Shown here in pieces: positions 10,774-19,961 of a DNA stretch of 64,000 bases. A program made the translations under genes and the position numbers. Positions within the stretch are counted from its first letter, which is position 1, and each line of letters starts with the position of its first letter. Below the pieces are notes generated by a model. That model ran no database searches, was not told where the DNA came from, and saw only the letters and a program-made list of their open reading frames with translations. The stretch comes from Streptoverticillium olivoreticuli subsp. olivoreticuli (lineage in GTDB: Bacteria; Actinomycetota; Actinomycetes; Streptomycetales; Streptomycetaceae), in the NCBI RefSeq assembly GCF_003391135.1, contig NZ_CP031455.1, positions 3,937,001 through 4,001,000 on the forward strand, in the 5' to 3' direction.

Positions 10774-11067
10774 ACGTGCAGAATGCCCAATTCTGGTGTG
10801 ATTTTGAAGCGTATAGCCCATGGCGCGCGAGGCGTGGCGGATGGGACTCAGGCATAACGAGTACACAACACCCGACGCCTGAGGCGTAAAAAACGGTGCA
10901 AGATTCGTACCTGCCTGCGATTATCAGGACCGCTTCACCAAACCTGCACATCGTGTCACGGAGGTGAAGCAACCGGGACGGGGCGAGCGGAGCCCTATCC
11001 TTGTCCCCGGCAAGGTCACGGCACCACCGAGCCTGGGGCTTCACCCGTCCGCGACCGCCGTACACCG
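10774..11067. promoter_or_regulatory. Intergenic region upstream of dynA and tRNA-Arg
   Basis: 294 bp without a gene between the divergent dynA and tRNA-Arg. Relatively AT-rich around 10880-10950. It must hold the dynAB promoter and the tRNA promoter, but I could not assign -35/-10 boxes with confidence. Confidence 0.4.
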
Positions 11068-11140
11068 GCCCCCGTAGCTCAGTGGATAGAGCAGGCGCCT
11101 TCTAAGCGCTTGGCCGCAGGTTCGAGTCCTGCCGGGGGCG
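11068..11140 (+). tRNA. tRNA-Arg (anticodon TCT)
   Basis: A 73-nt cloverleaf: acceptor GCCCCCG (11068-11074) with CGGGGGC (11133-11139), D-arm GCTC/GAGC, anticodon stem GGCGC/GCGCT around loop CTTCTAA giving anticodon TCT, T-stem GCAGG/CCTGC around TTCGAGT, discriminator G at 11140. CCA is not encoded. It decodes AGA, a rare codon in this GC-rich genome. Confidence 0.97.
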
Positions 11141-11156
11141 CTCCGTTTCCACCGCA

Positions 11157-11185
11157 CGCCCCTCCCCGCCGGGAGGGGCGTTTTT
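11157..11185 (+). terminator. Rho-independent terminator of tRNA-Arg
   Basis: Perfect 10-bp stem CGCCCCTCCC (11157-11166) / GGGAGGGGCG (11171-11180), 4-nt loop, then TTTTT, 16 bp beyond the tRNA. Confidence 0.92.
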
Positions 11186-11257
11186 GCTGGTTCGGGGGAC
11201 GTTAGCGGGGGTGGCGTAGTGGGGGCGTAAGCGGTGCGGCGGCGGCGCGGAGGTTCT

Positions 11258-14188
11258 TCAGGCGCGGTCGGCCGACGGTGCGAGGGGTGGGCTGCTCGGG
11301 GTCCATGACGGCCATGGGGTCGTACGGTCGGGGGCGTCCGGCAGCCCGCCGAGCTCGCGCAGCGAGGTGGCCTCCGGGGCTCCGATGGCGGCCAGTGTCT
11401 CGTGGGCCCTGGCCCAGTACAGGCGTGCCGCGTCGCGGTCGGGACCGCCGCCGCGGTCGGACAGGGCATGTCCGAGTTCGGCCCAGGCCAGCCCGGCGCC
11501 GTAGCGGTCGCCGCCCGCCGCGAGGGCGTCGGCCGCCCGCGCCGCCGCGTCCGCCGCGGCCTGCGGCCGTGCCCCGGCCCGGAGCGACCGGGCCAGGGAG
11601 AGAAGGGTGCGTCCCGTCCGGCAGTGGTCGTCGGGGCGGAGCAGGTCCAGGGCGGCGCGGAAGTGCCCGACGGCCTGTCCGTGGTCGCCCTGTTCGTGGG
11701 CGATGGTGCCGAGTGTGGTGGCCACCTGGGCCTCCAGCGCGGAATGGGCGAGGGCGCGGCTGAGGGCCCGGGCGGTGTCGGCGGTGCGCCGGGCGCCCGG
11801 TACGCGCCCGCCCCTCGCCAACGCCTGGGCCAGGTTGAGCAGTTCGAGCACCGATGCCTCGTGGTCGCCGATGTCGTGGTGCAGGGACGCGGCGGTCCGG
11901 AAGCTGTCGGCGGCGTCCTGATGGCGGCCGACATGGGTGAAGCACATGCCGAGCGTGGCGTTGGCGTGTGCCCGGACGAAGGGCGGGAGCGTGCACCGGT
12001 CGCAGAGCTGCAGGGCGCGCAGAAGTTCCGCCAGGGCGGGGGTGGGGGACCCCACTTCGACGAGGAGCCGCCCCAGGGCGAGCCGCACCCGGGCCTCGTC
12101 CGGCGGGGTGCCCTGTTCCAGGACCAGGTCCAGCAGGGTGCCAGCGGCGCGGCCGAGTTGCAGGGCGACGTGTCCGGACGTGTGGGTGAGTGCCGTGTTC
12201 AGCAGGAGGGTCGTGGCGACGGAGAGGTCGAGTTCCGGGACTTCCCGGACGCACTGGAGGATCAGGGTGGCGATGTCACGTGGGTCTGCCCAGGCCGGCC
12301 GCGCCGGCATGACCTGGTTGTAGTGGTCGAGCAGCGCGCCCGGGATCCGGCCGCGGACGGGGTCGTCGGCGTCGGTGAGGTCGCGCGCGAAGTCGCGGAC
12401 CAGATCGTGGTAGCGGTAGCGCTCGGGGCCCGGTGTCTCCAGCAGCGAGAAGTCCACGAGGGATTCCGCGAGATCCTCGGCGTCGCTCCGGGACAGGCCC
12501 AGGACGTGTGCCACGACCTCCAGGCGCAGTTCGTGCAGCTGGGGAAGGGCCAGCAGGCGGAACGCCTCGGCCTGGGCCGGGTCGAGCTGGTCGTAGCTGA
12601 TCCGGAAGGCGGCCTCCACGGCGAGCCCGCCGTCGCTCAGCACCCGTAGCCGGCGGCGCTCGTTGCGCAGGCGGTCGAGCATGCTGCCGACGGTCCAGGA
12701 GGGGCGGCAGGCCAGCCGGGAGGCGAGCACGCGCACCGCCAACGGCAAGTGGCCGCAGAGGTGGAGGATCTGCCGGGCGGCCTCCTCCTCCGCCGTCACC
12801 CGCCTCTCGCCGACGATGCGGGTGAACAGCTCCGAGGACTCTTCGGGGGTCAGGACGCCCAGCCCGAGGAACCGGGCGCCGGGCAGCGCGGCCAGCCTGT
12901 TGCGGCTGGTGACCAGGACCGCGCACCCGGGGGTGCCGGGCAGCAGCGGCCGTACCTGCTCGGCGTCCTGGGCGTTGTCCAGCAGGAGCAGGACCCGCCG
13001 GTTGGCCAGCACGGACCGGAAGAGGTCCGAGCGCGCCACGAGTGCGGCCGGCACGGCGTGCGCGGGAACCCCGAAGGCGTGCAGAAACCGCTCCAGCACC
13101 TCCGCCGGGGACGCCGGGCGCCCGTCGTCCCCGTGCAGATCGGCGTAGAGCTGGCCGTCGGGGAAGTCCTCCGCGACCCGGTGGGCGACATGGACGGCGA
13201 GTTCGGTCTTGCCCACTCCGCCGAGGCCCGACAGCGCCGCCACCGGCATCGTGCCGGGGGTGCGCAGCACGGCCGCCGCCGAGGCGATGTCGGCCTGGCG
13301 GCCGACGAAGTCGCCGGTCCCGAAGGGGAGATGGCGCGGGGTCAGCAGGGGCGCGTAGGCGGGGGCGGCAGCGGCCTCCGGCGGCGCCCCAGGCCGTCGG
13401 CCCACTGGGGCCGGCGGTTCGGCCGGCGCCAGCGCCGGGTCGCCGGCCAGGATGCGCTGGTGCAGTTCGCGGAGGGCGGGTCCGGGGTCCACCCCCACCT
13501 CCTCCGCGAGGGTGCGGCGCGTTTCGGTGTACGCCACGAGGGCGTCTGCCTGCCGTCCGGCGCGGTAGAGGGCGAGCATCCTCAGCTCGGCGAAGCGCTC
13601 GTTCAGGGGTTGTTCGGCGGCGAGCCGGGTGAGCTCCTCCAGCACGTCGCCGTGCCGGCCCGCGGCCAGGCGGAGCTCGATGCGCAGTTCGTTCAGTTCC
13701 CTTCCGCGCTCCGCCCAGCGGGTCCGCTGGCGCTCGGCGTACGGGCCGTGCAGGCGCAGCAGCACGTCACCCCGCGACAGCGCCAGGGCCTCGTCGGCCA
13801 GGTCGAGGGCGCGGCGCGGTTCGCCCGCGGCCCGCAGGCGCAGCGCCTCGGCCGTGAGCTCCTCGCAGCGCCGCATGTCGACGTGGACACTGTCCGCCGG
13901 GACCGTGTAGGAGCCGGAGGCGGAGACCAGGGTCTCCTGGCCGAGGAGGCGCCGCAGCCGGTAGGCGTAGGTGCGGACGGCGCCCAGCGCGCGGTCGGGC
14001 GGGGCCTGTCCCCAGATGGCGTCGATGAGCCGGTCCGCGGTGACGACGCGTCCGGCCTCGATCAGCAGCACGGCGAGCATGGTGCGCTGCTGGGGCGGGC
14101 CGAGGGGCAGTTCGGTGCCGTCGCGCCAGCCTCGTACAGGGCCCAGAAGGCTGAAACACAACCCGGTGCCGGACTCGTTTCCACCCAT
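11258..14188 (-). CDS. AfsR/SARP-family regulator with NB-ARC and TPR domains
   Basis: 976 aa from the ATG at 14188 (GAGGG upstream). Order: N-terminal OmpR-like winged helix (about 8-100, SLLGPVRGWRDG, TYAYRLRRLL), bacterial transcriptional activation domain (100-250), NB-ARC ATPase (about 290-570; Walker A GLGGVGKT, Walker B VLLLLDNAQD), TPR-rich C-terminus. Known: AfsR binds direct repeats in promoters, hydrolyses ATP/GTP and is phosphorylated by Ser/Thr kinases such as AfsK to switch secondary metabolism. The divergent neighbour is such a kinase, 87 bp away, suggesting a signalling pair. Targets unknown; the PKS cluster at 18-48 kb is a candidate. Confidence 0.9.
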   Translation of the reverse strand: MGGNESGTGLCFSLLGPVRGWRDGTELPLGPPQQRTMLAVLLIEAGRVVTADRLIDAIWGQAPPDRALGAVRTYAYRLRRLLGQETLVSASGSYTVPADSVHVDMRRCEELTAEALRLRAAGEPRRALDLADEALALSRGDVLLRLHGPYAERQRTRWAERGRELNELRIELRLAAGRHGDVLEELTRLAAEQPLNERFAELRMLALYRAGRQADALVAYTETRRTLAEEVGVDPGPALRELHQRILAGDPALAPAEPPAPVGRRPGAPPEAAAAPAYAPLLTPRHLPFGTGDFVGRQADIASAAAVLRTPGTMPVAALSGLGGVGKTELAVHVAHRVAEDFPDGQLYADLHGDDGRPASPAEVLERFLHAFGVPAHAVPAALVARSDLFRSVLANRRVLLLLDNAQDAEQVRPLLPGTPGCAVLVTSRNRLAALPGARFLGLGVLTPEESSELFTRIVGERRVTAEEEAARQILHLCGHLPLAVRVLASRLACRPSWTVGSMLDRLRNERRRLRVLSDGGLAVEAAFRISYDQLDPAQAEAFRLLALPQLHELRLEVVAHVLGLSRSDAEDLAESLVDFSLLETPGPERYRYHDLVRDFARDLTDADDPVRGRIPGALLDHYNQVMPARPAWADPRDIATLILQCVREVPELDLSVATTLLLNTALTHTSGHVALQLGRAAGTLLDLVLEQGTPPDEARVRLALGRLLVEVGSPTPALAELLRALQLCDRCTLPPFVRAHANATLGMCFTHVGRHQDAADSFRTAASLHHDIGDHEASVLELLNLAQALARGGRVPGARRTADTARALSRALAHSALEAQVATTLGTIAHEQGDHGQAVGHFRAALDLLRPDDHCRTGRTLLSLARSLRAGARPQAAADAAARAADALAAGGDRYGAGLAWAELGHALSDRGGGPDRDAARLYWARAHETLAAIGAPEATSLRELGGLPDAPDRTTPWPSWTPSSPPLAPSADRA

Positions 14189-14206
14189 TCCGACCCTCTT
14201 GACAGT

Positions 14207-14223
14207 AATTACTACGTGTAATT
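14207..14223. promoter_or_regulatory. Palindrome between the AfsR-like and kinase genes
   Basis: AATTAC (14207-14212), 5-nt spacer, GTAATT (14218-14223), a perfect inverted repeat in the AT-rich divergent promoter. A TTGACA at 14199-14204 on the plus strand could be a -35 box for the kinase gene. Operator role is inference. Confidence 0.5.
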
Positions 14224-14275
14224 CTTTCCGTAGGGGTTGCAGGATAGTCTGTGCGACACGATCACAAGGGGGACC

Positions 14276-16120
14276 GTGACCGAGAGAGTCCTGGGGGACC
14301 GTTACCGCCTCGTAGAACGGCTCGCGGGCGGCTCGATGGGCGATGTCTGGCTGGGCTGGGACGACGTTCTGGAGCGTCAGGTCGCGGTGAAGCTGCTCCG
14401 CCCCCTCGCCGACGACGACGCCGGGTTCGACGAGCGCTTCCGCGTCGAGGCCAAGGTCATGGCACGGCTCAACCACCCGGGCATCGTCTCCGTCTACGAC
14501 TACGGACAGAGCGATGCGCACGAGTTCCCCACCGCGTTCCTCGTCATGGAACTCGTCGACGGCGAGCCCCTGACCACACTGCTGGACCGGGAGGGCCCGC
14601 TTCCGGTCCCGCGGGCGCTGGAGTTCACCGACCAGATCCTCGACGCGCTGCACACCGCGCACGAGGCCGGGATCGTGCACCGCGACATCAAGCCCGCCAA
14701 TCTGCTGGTGCGGGAAGGCCGGGTGCTGGTCGCCGACTTCGGCATCGCCCGACCGGCCTTCTCCCCGCGGCTGACCGCCTCCGGCCTGCGCCTGGGCACC
14801 GCCCCCTACCAGGCACCGGAACAGGCGTCACGGGGCGGGGTCACGCCCTCGGTCGACCTGTACGCCGTGGGCGTCGTGCTGTACGAGATGCTCAGCGGCC
14901 GCGTGCCCTTCGACGGGGAGACGGCCTTCGAGATCACCCTCAAACACCTCACCGAACCACCGCCGGCACTGCCCGACGACGTCCCGCCCTCGGTGGGGGA
15001 CTTCGTGCGGCAGGCCCTGTCCAAGACGGCGGACGAACGCCGGCCGGACGCCGCGAGCATGCGCCGCGCGCTGGCCGAGGTGCGGGAGGGGCTGTCCGAC
15101 GGCGTTCGGGCCGACGGCGTCGTCGGCGTGGGCGCGACCCCGGCCCCGGCAGGCGTGCCCGGCCGGCCACGAGGCGGGTGGAGCACCCGCCGCAACGCCC
15201 TGGTCGCGGGGGCCGTCGTGGTCGCGCTCGCCTTCCTCGTCTCCCTGACCGTGAGTGCCGGCAGTGCGGGGGACGGGCGCCGGTACGCGGCGGACGACCC
15301 CATCGGCTCCTCGGCGCCCTACCCGCCCGGTCCGTCACGGCCGGGGCGGCTCGTCCCGCCCTCCACCCAGCCTTCCGGCTCCGGGAGCGCCTACCCGACC
15401 GGCGGGGCGCACAGCCAAGGTCCCGGCGCCGCCGCCCCCTTGACGCCCCTCGGTCACCGGTCCGGTGCGGCGGGACACCCCGCGTCCCCGCAGGGTGTCC
15501 CGTCGCGCGGTGCCCCCGCACCGCCCGCACCGTGGTCGACGCGGCCCCTCCCGCCGCTCCCCCTCGTCCCCACGACCTCGGCGCCGTCCGACGACGCCCG
15601 TCCCCCGTCCGTCCTGCCCTCCCCCTCGCGCCCGGAGGAGACCCGGACGCCGTCGGGCGAGGTCGAGCCGTCCCCGCTGCCGCAGCGGGTCCGCTTCCAC
15701 AACGGCGGCCTCCGTCTGGCCAACATCGGCGGGCGGGACATGAACGGCAGCGAGGTCGCGACCACCAGGACCGAAGGGGACTCCGGCGAGGTCTGGCAGC
15801 TCCAGCACGTCGAGACCGACCGAAGTTTCATGGTCACCAACCTGGCCACGGCCAACCGCCGACTGCTCGACATGGACAAGGGGAAGCAGTACGTCCAGAT
15901 GTGGGAGATCGGCTACGCGCAGGACCACCGGGGCACCCCGGACGGCTACTTCCCGAACCAGCGATGGCGGTTCTACCCCGTGCGCGGCTCGGGCCGCGAC
16001 TACGCCGTGATGAACGCGGACAACGGCCGCTGCCTCACCGCCAAGGGCGCCGCCGTGCGAGCGGTGGTCGAGGACTGCCGCTGGTCCACCGATCAGATCT
16101 GGACCGTCGAGGCCGCCTGA
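14276..16120 (+). CDS. Transmembrane Ser/Thr protein kinase with extracellular ricin-like domain
   Basis: 614 aa from the GTG at 14276 (AAGGGGGACC just before it; 13 extra in-frame codons exist upstream). Kinase domain 8-270: glycine loop LAGGSMGDV, VAVK with Lys39, HRDIKPAN with catalytic Asp137, DFG at 154-156, APEQ. One transmembrane helix at about 308-327 after RR. Pro/Ser/Thr-rich extracellular linker about 330-460, then a beta-trefoil (ricin-type) domain with repeated Q-W/QLQ-like elements (VWQLQH, QRWRFY, DQIWTV). Known: Pkn2-type kinases sense outside ligands. Inference: carbohydrate sensing feeding the divergent AfsR-like regulator. Confidence 0.9.
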   Translation: MTERVLGDRYRLVERLAGGSMGDVWLGWDDVLERQVAVKLLRPLADDDAGFDERFRVEAKVMARLNHPGIVSVYDYGQSDAHEFPTAFLVMELVDGEPLTTLLDREGPLPVPRALEFTDQILDALHTAHEAGIVHRDIKPANLLVREGRVLVADFGIARPAFSPRLTASGLRLGTAPYQAPEQASRGGVTPSVDLYAVGVVLYEMLSGRVPFDGETAFEITLKHLTEPPPALPDDVPPSVGDFVRQALSKTADERRPDAASMRRALAEVREGLSDGVRADGVVGVGATPAPAGVPGRPRGGWSTRRNALVAGAVVVALAFLVSLTVSAGSAGDGRRYAADDPIGSSAPYPPGPSRPGRLVPPSTQPSGSGSAYPTGGAHSQGPGAAAPLTPLGHRSGAAGHPASPQGVPSRGAPAPPAPWSTRPLPPLPLVPTTSAPSDDARPPSVLPSPSRPEETRTPSGEVEPSPLPQRVRFHNGGLRLANIGGRDMNGSEVATTRTEGDSGEVWQLQHVETDRSFMVTNLATANRRLLDMDKGKQYVQMWEIGYAQDHRGTPDGYFPNQRWRFYPVRGSGRDYAVMNADNGRCLTAKGAAVRAVVEDCRWSTDQIWTVEAA

Positions 16121-16155
16121 CACGGCCCCGGCGGCTCATCCGCCCCGCGCCGCCC

Positions 16156-17355
16156 TCACCACACCACCGGCAGTGATGTCGGATAGCGCCAGATCGAGGT
16201 CGTGTTCCACGGGACCTCTTCCTTCGGGACCGCGAGGGTCAGGTCCGGGAAGCGCTGCAGGAGGGTGCCCAGGGCCACCTGGAGCTCCATCGCCGCCAGG
16301 GGGGCGCCCAGGCAGTGGTGGGAGCCCCAGCCGAAGGTCATATGGGGCGGGGCCTTGCGGTCCAGGTCGAGTTCGTCGGAGCGCTCGAACTTCCGCTCGT
16401 CGCGGTTGGCCGTCAGATACGAGACGTGGACCATGTCGCCGGCCTTGATCGTGACGCCGCTCAGCGTCACGTCCTCCAGGGCGACGCGCGGGATGCCGAC
16501 GCCCTTGCGGAAGGGGATGAACCGCAGCAGCTCCTCCATCACCTGCGGCAGCCTCTCGGGCCGCTCGCGCAGCACGGCCGCCACCTCGGGCCGGGTGAGC
16601 AGGGTGTAGGAGATGTTGCCCAGCTCGTACGAGGTGGTGTCCTGGCCGGTGATGAGCAGGACCATGGCCATCACGGAGAGCTCCTCGTCATTGAGGATCT
16701 CGTCGCCGTCGCGGGCGAGGGCCAGCGTGCTGATCAGGTCGTCGCCGGGGTCCGCGCGCCGCTGGGCGGTCAGCGTGTCGAAATAGGCGCGCAGCTCGGC
16801 CTTGGCCTTGACGGCCGCCTCGCGGCCGCTCGCGCCGACGCCCATCATCGTCCAGGCGTTGCGGCGCAGTTGGGTGCGGTCGGCCTCGGGGATGTCGAGG
16901 ACCTCGCAGATCGTCGTCATGGGCAGCGGCGAGGCCATGTGCTCGACGAGGTCGGCGGGGGTGCCGTGCTCCTTCATCCGGTCCAGCAGGTCGTCCACGA
17001 CGTACTGGGTGCGCACGCGCATCCGGTCCACGTGGCGTGGCGCGAAGCCCTTGGCGATCAGGCTGCGCAGCCTGCTGCTGGCCGGCGGGTCCATCACGTT
17101 GATGGCCTCGGCCTGGATGATCGGCTCGGGCGTCATCCGCGGATAGTCACGGCCGACGACCGCGCTGCGGCTGAAGCGGCGGTCGGTGGTGACCGTGCGG
17201 ACGTCTTCGTAGCGGGTGACGAGCCATGCTTCGCCCTCTCCATAGGGCATGCGGATGCGGGCGACGGGTTCATCCGTGAGCAGCCGCTTGAGCATGGGGT
17301 CGAACTCGAGGGCCTGGGCGAAGTCGAAAGGGCATGTCCAAACGTCGGATTCCAT
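16156..17355 (-). CDS. Cytochrome P450
   Basis: 399 aa from the ATG at 17355 (GGAG eight bases upstream). Seen: I-helix ITGQDTTSYE with the acid-alcohol pair shifted (Q-D-T-T), ExxR as EELLR, PERF-like region, and haem-binding FGWGSHHCLG with the Cys near residue 350. These define a soluble bacterial class I P450 needing ferredoxin partners, none of which is adjacent. Known role: hydroxylation or coupling in secondary metabolism. It lies 1.3 kb from the aromatase, so it might tailor the polyketide, but the intervening DUF1259 gene and opposite orientation leave this open. Confidence 0.92.
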   Translation of the reverse strand: MESDVWTCPFDFAQALEFDPMLKRLLTDEPVARIRMPYGEGEAWLVTRYEDVRTVTTDRRFSRSAVVGRDYPRMTPEPIIQAEAINVMDPPASSRLRSLIAKGFAPRHVDRMRVRTQYVVDDLLDRMKEHGTPADLVEHMASPLPMTTICEVLDIPEADRTQLRRNAWTMMGVGASGREAAVKAKAELRAYFDTLTAQRRADPGDDLISTLALARDGDEILNDEELSVMAMVLLITGQDTTSYELGNISYTLLTRPEVAAVLRERPERLPQVMEELLRFIPFRKGVGIPRVALEDVTLSGVTIKAGDMVHVSYLTANRDERKFERSDELDLDRKAPPHMTFGWGSHHCLGAPLAAMELQVALGTLLQRFPDLTLAVPKEEVPWNTTSIWRYPTSLPVVW

Positions 17356-17602
17356 CGCAGGTGCTCCAGACGGGTGCTTGCGCCAGGTGTCCGGCCGGGA
17401 AACGGGCCGGTGAGGGCGTACATGCCCATGGTCCCCCGAACGCATGTAACGAAGTACTCGAATTAGCCCGAACAGGTGACAGAGGTACGGAACGCGCTTC
17501 CGGGGCCGCGGTGACCACGCGCGGCGCCCCTTCACCCGTCCGCTCCTGTGCTCACGACGCCTTCGCGCACTCGTGATTCGATCTGGTCACGGAGGTGCTC
17601 AT

Positions 17603-18601
17603 ATGGTCAGTGGAGACCCGCAGCCGGACGGTCGGGCCCGGCGGTCCATGTCGAGGCGGCTGCTGCTGGCCGCGGGCGCGCTCGTGTCGGTGCCCGCCCT
17701 GGCGGGCACCGCCGCCGCGACCCGCAACGGGCCCGCAGGCAGCGAGGGCGGCGTCACGACGGTCAAGCCCCTTCCCACCACCGAGGCGGACTGGAAGGAC
17801 ATCGCGGACGTACTGGGCCGCTCGGGCAGCATGGCGCGCGGCTTGGTCTACCACACCGACTACCCGCGCCACGATCTCCACGTGGTCTCCCGCGGCGTCA
17901 GCATCTCCCCGGGCCTCGCCCTCGGCTCGCACGTGGCCTTCGTCCGCTACGCCGACGGCAGCACGATGATGATGGGCGATCTCGCCGTCGCCGAGGAGGA
18001 GCTCCAGCGCGTGACCAAGACCCTGCAGCGGCACGGGATCGAGCAGACCGCGATCCACAAGCACCTGCTCGCGCAGAGCCCCGACATGTGGTGGACCCAT
18101 GTGCACGGCCACGGGCGCGACCCGGTCGCCCTGGCCCGCGGCATGCGCGCGGCGATGGACCGCACCGGCACCCCGCCGCCCCAGCCGCACGGCCCGCCGG
18201 CGGGCGACCTGGACACCGACGGCATGGACGCCGCGCTGGGCGCCAAGGGGTCCCACTACGGCGAGGTCTACAAGTGCGTCTTCGCCCGCCAGGAGACGAT
18301 CGTCGACGGCGGTCACGTCCTGCCGCCGGGACTCGGCGCGATCTCCGCCTTCATCTTCCAGTCCCTGGGCGGCGGCCGGGCGGCCCTCAACGGCGACCTC
18401 GTGATGGTGGCCGACGAGGTCCAGGGCGTGCTGAAGGCCCTGACCCGCGGCGGGATCGAGGTCGTCGACCTCCACAACCACGGCCTGCGGGACGAACCGC
18501 GGCTGTTCTTCGTCCACCTCTGGGCGGTCGACGACGCCGTCCGGCTCGCCAAGGCCCTGCGGAAGGCGGTGGACCTCACCAACGTCAGGACGTTCCCCTG
18601 A
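17603..18601 (+). CDS. DUF1259 (LppY/LpqO family) exported protein
   Basis: 332 aa from the ATG at 17603, GGAGG eleven bases before. N-terminal SRRLLLAAGALVSVPALAG around residues 17-35 follows RRSM and looks like a Tat-type signal. Two homologous halves each contain a conserved H-x-H/N pattern: THVHGHG and DLHNHGL. Known: DUF1259 proteins (mycobacterial LppY/LpqO) are exported and of unknown biochemistry. Converges with the aromatase gene (25 bp gap). No evidence ties it to the polyketide pathway beyond location. Confidence 0.82.
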   Translation: MVSGDPQPDGRARRSMSRRLLLAAGALVSVPALAGTAAATRNGPAGSEGGVTTVKPLPTTEADWKDIADVLGRSGSMARGLVYHTDYPRHDLHVVSRGVSISPGLALGSHVAFVRYADGSTMMMGDLAVAEEELQRVTKTLQRHGIEQTAIHKHLLAQSPDMWWTHVHGHGRDPVALARGMRAAMDRTGTPPPQPHGPPAGDLDTDGMDAALGAKGSHYGEVYKCVFARQETIVDGGHVLPPGLGAISAFIFQSLGGGRAALNGDLVMVADEVQGVLKALTRGGIEVVDLHNHGLRDEPRLFFVHLWAVDDAVRLAKALRKAVDLTNVRTFP

Positions 18602-18626
18602 GGCAAGGGTGCCCCGGCCACGGGAG

Positions 18627-19601
18627 CTACGACACGGCGTCCCCCGAGGACGGCAGCCCGGTGCCGACCGATCCCGCCCGCTCCAGGGTCGTCATGCTGT
18701 TGCGGCCCAGCGCCTCGCGGATGTACGTGCGCGCCTGTGCGAGGGTCGCGTCCGGGCCCAGGACGGCTCCGACGCCCTCCGGGGAGAGGGCGACCGTGTG
18801 GCGTGCCGTGGCGACGGGGGCCGTCGGGGAGTCGGTGAAGGTCCATTCGCCGCTGTGGCCGGTGAGGAGCGCCGGCGGGAGCTGCTGCTTGTAGGCGATC
18901 CAGCGCGGGCCGTCGCAGACGCGGACGGAGCGGGTCGTGTGGGCGGAGCCGTCGGCCGTGGTCGTGTCCATCTCCATGTGCTGGATGCCCGGGCGCGGCT
19001 CCGTGAGGTCGACCCGGGCGACGTGGGGAAGGTGCCTGGGCCACAGGTCGGAGCGGGCGACGAAGGTGTACGCCTCGGTGGCCGTGGTCCGCAGCGGGAC
19101 CGTGTCGGTGAAGGTGAAGACGATGTCGTCGACGGGGTGGCCCAGTTCGGCGACGCGGGCGAGGGCGGCGAGTTCACGTCCGCTGTTGGTGTCCAGGGCG
19201 GTGGTGATGGCGGCCAGGGTCGCGGGAGAGTCGTCGGCGAGGGTGAAGCGGTGCCGGAGGACGACCTCGGTCCTGCCGTCGGCGAGCTCGCGGAAGAGCC
19301 AGCCGCCGGACATGAAGGTGACGGGGGGCGTGCTGTGCTCCTGCCGGAAGTGGACGTAGCGGCGGGCGGCGTCGAGGGTACGGCGCGAGGTCCAGTGGGC
19401 CACCTCGCCGCCCACCGTGGCCCAGATCTCGAAGCGCTCGGCGCCCTCGGAGCGCTCCAGGTGGCGTACGGCGACGGTCGGTTCGAAGACGGCGGGCCAG
19501 CGGGTGACGTCGGCGACCAGGTCGTACAGCGCGGACGCGGGCGCGTCGACGGTGCGGGTGTGCTCGACGCGGTGCAGGCGGTGCGGAGTGACGGCGGGCA
19601 T
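18627..19601 (-). CDS. Type II polyketide aromatase/cyclase (didomain SRPBCC)
   Basis: 324 aa, two START/SRPBCC halves: residues 10-155 (VEHTRTVDAPASALYDLVADVTRWP) and 165-310 (FTDTVPLRTTATEAYTFVARSDLWPRHLP). The repeated V-x-A-x-x-x-x-Y-x-L/F-V-A pattern and the length match didomain ARO/CYC enzymes such as ActVII. Known: these fold the reduced octaketide and aromatise the first ring (C7-C12). It is the last gene of the minus-strand run KS-alpha, CLF, ACP, ARO. Cytosolic. Confidence 0.92.
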   Translation of the reverse strand: MPAVTPHRLHRVEHTRTVDAPASALYDLVADVTRWPAVFEPTVAVRHLERSEGAERFEIWATVGGEVAHWTSRRTLDAARRYVHFRQEHSTPPVTFMSGGWLFRELADGRTEVVLRHRFTLADDSPATLAAITTALDTNSGRELAALARVAELGHPVDDIVFTFTDTVPLRTTATEAYTFVARSDLWPRHLPHVARVDLTEPRPGIQHMEMDTTTADGSAHTTRSVRVCDGPRWIAYKQQLPPALLTGHSGEWTFTDSPTAPVATARHTVALSPEGVGAVLGPDATLAQARTYIREALGRNSMTTLERAGSVGTGLPSSGDAVS

Positions 19602-19695
19602 GGGAACAGGGCTCTCCCTTACGGCGGACGGGGCGGACGGGGAGCGGGGCCCGCGTGACGCCGCGGGCCCCGCGGTGCGGCAGGAGCGGCCGGCT

Positions 19696-19950
19696 TCAGG
19701 CCGCCCGGACCGCCCCGTTGATCAGGTCGAGCAGGGCGCGCGGCGTCCCGGCGTCGGAGACCGCGTCGTCGGAGACGGAGATGCCCGCCTCGCGCTCGAT
19801 GGCGGCGGCGCTCTCCATCAGGGCGAGCGAGTCGTACCCGAGCTCCTCGAAGGGGACGTCGAGGATGTCGCCGCTCAGGTCGACGTCGTCGTTCTCGCCC
19901 GCGCAGGCGATGAGGACGCGGCGGAGGTCGTCAAGGGTCAGCTGTGCCAT
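19696..19950 (-). CDS. Type II PKS acyl carrier protein
   Basis: 84 aa. Phosphopantetheine attachment at Ser41 in LGYDSLALME, the ACP consensus (D-S-L). Acidic helix II region follows. ATG at 19950, GAGGGG upstream, 11 bp after the CLF stop. It carries the growing poly-beta-ketone between KS/CLF and tailoring enzymes; the PPTase at 43030-43845 is the obvious activating enzyme. Confidence 0.95.
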   Translation of the reverse strand: MAQLTLDDLRRVLIACAGENDDVDLSGDILDVPFEELGYDSLALMESAAAIEREAGISVSDDAVSDAGTPRALLDLINGAVRAA

Positions 19951-19961
19951 GGGGGTTCCCC

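Noticed and set aside
11068..11140. tRNA-Arg as attachment site of an integrated element
   Set aside because: No integrase nearby and no partial tRNA duplicate found in the window; the serine integrase uses the repeat instead.
14251..16176. Long plus-strand frame overlapping the kinase gene
   Set aside because: Arg/Pro/Gly-rich shadow in the wrong frame; the kinase frame has all catalytic motifs.
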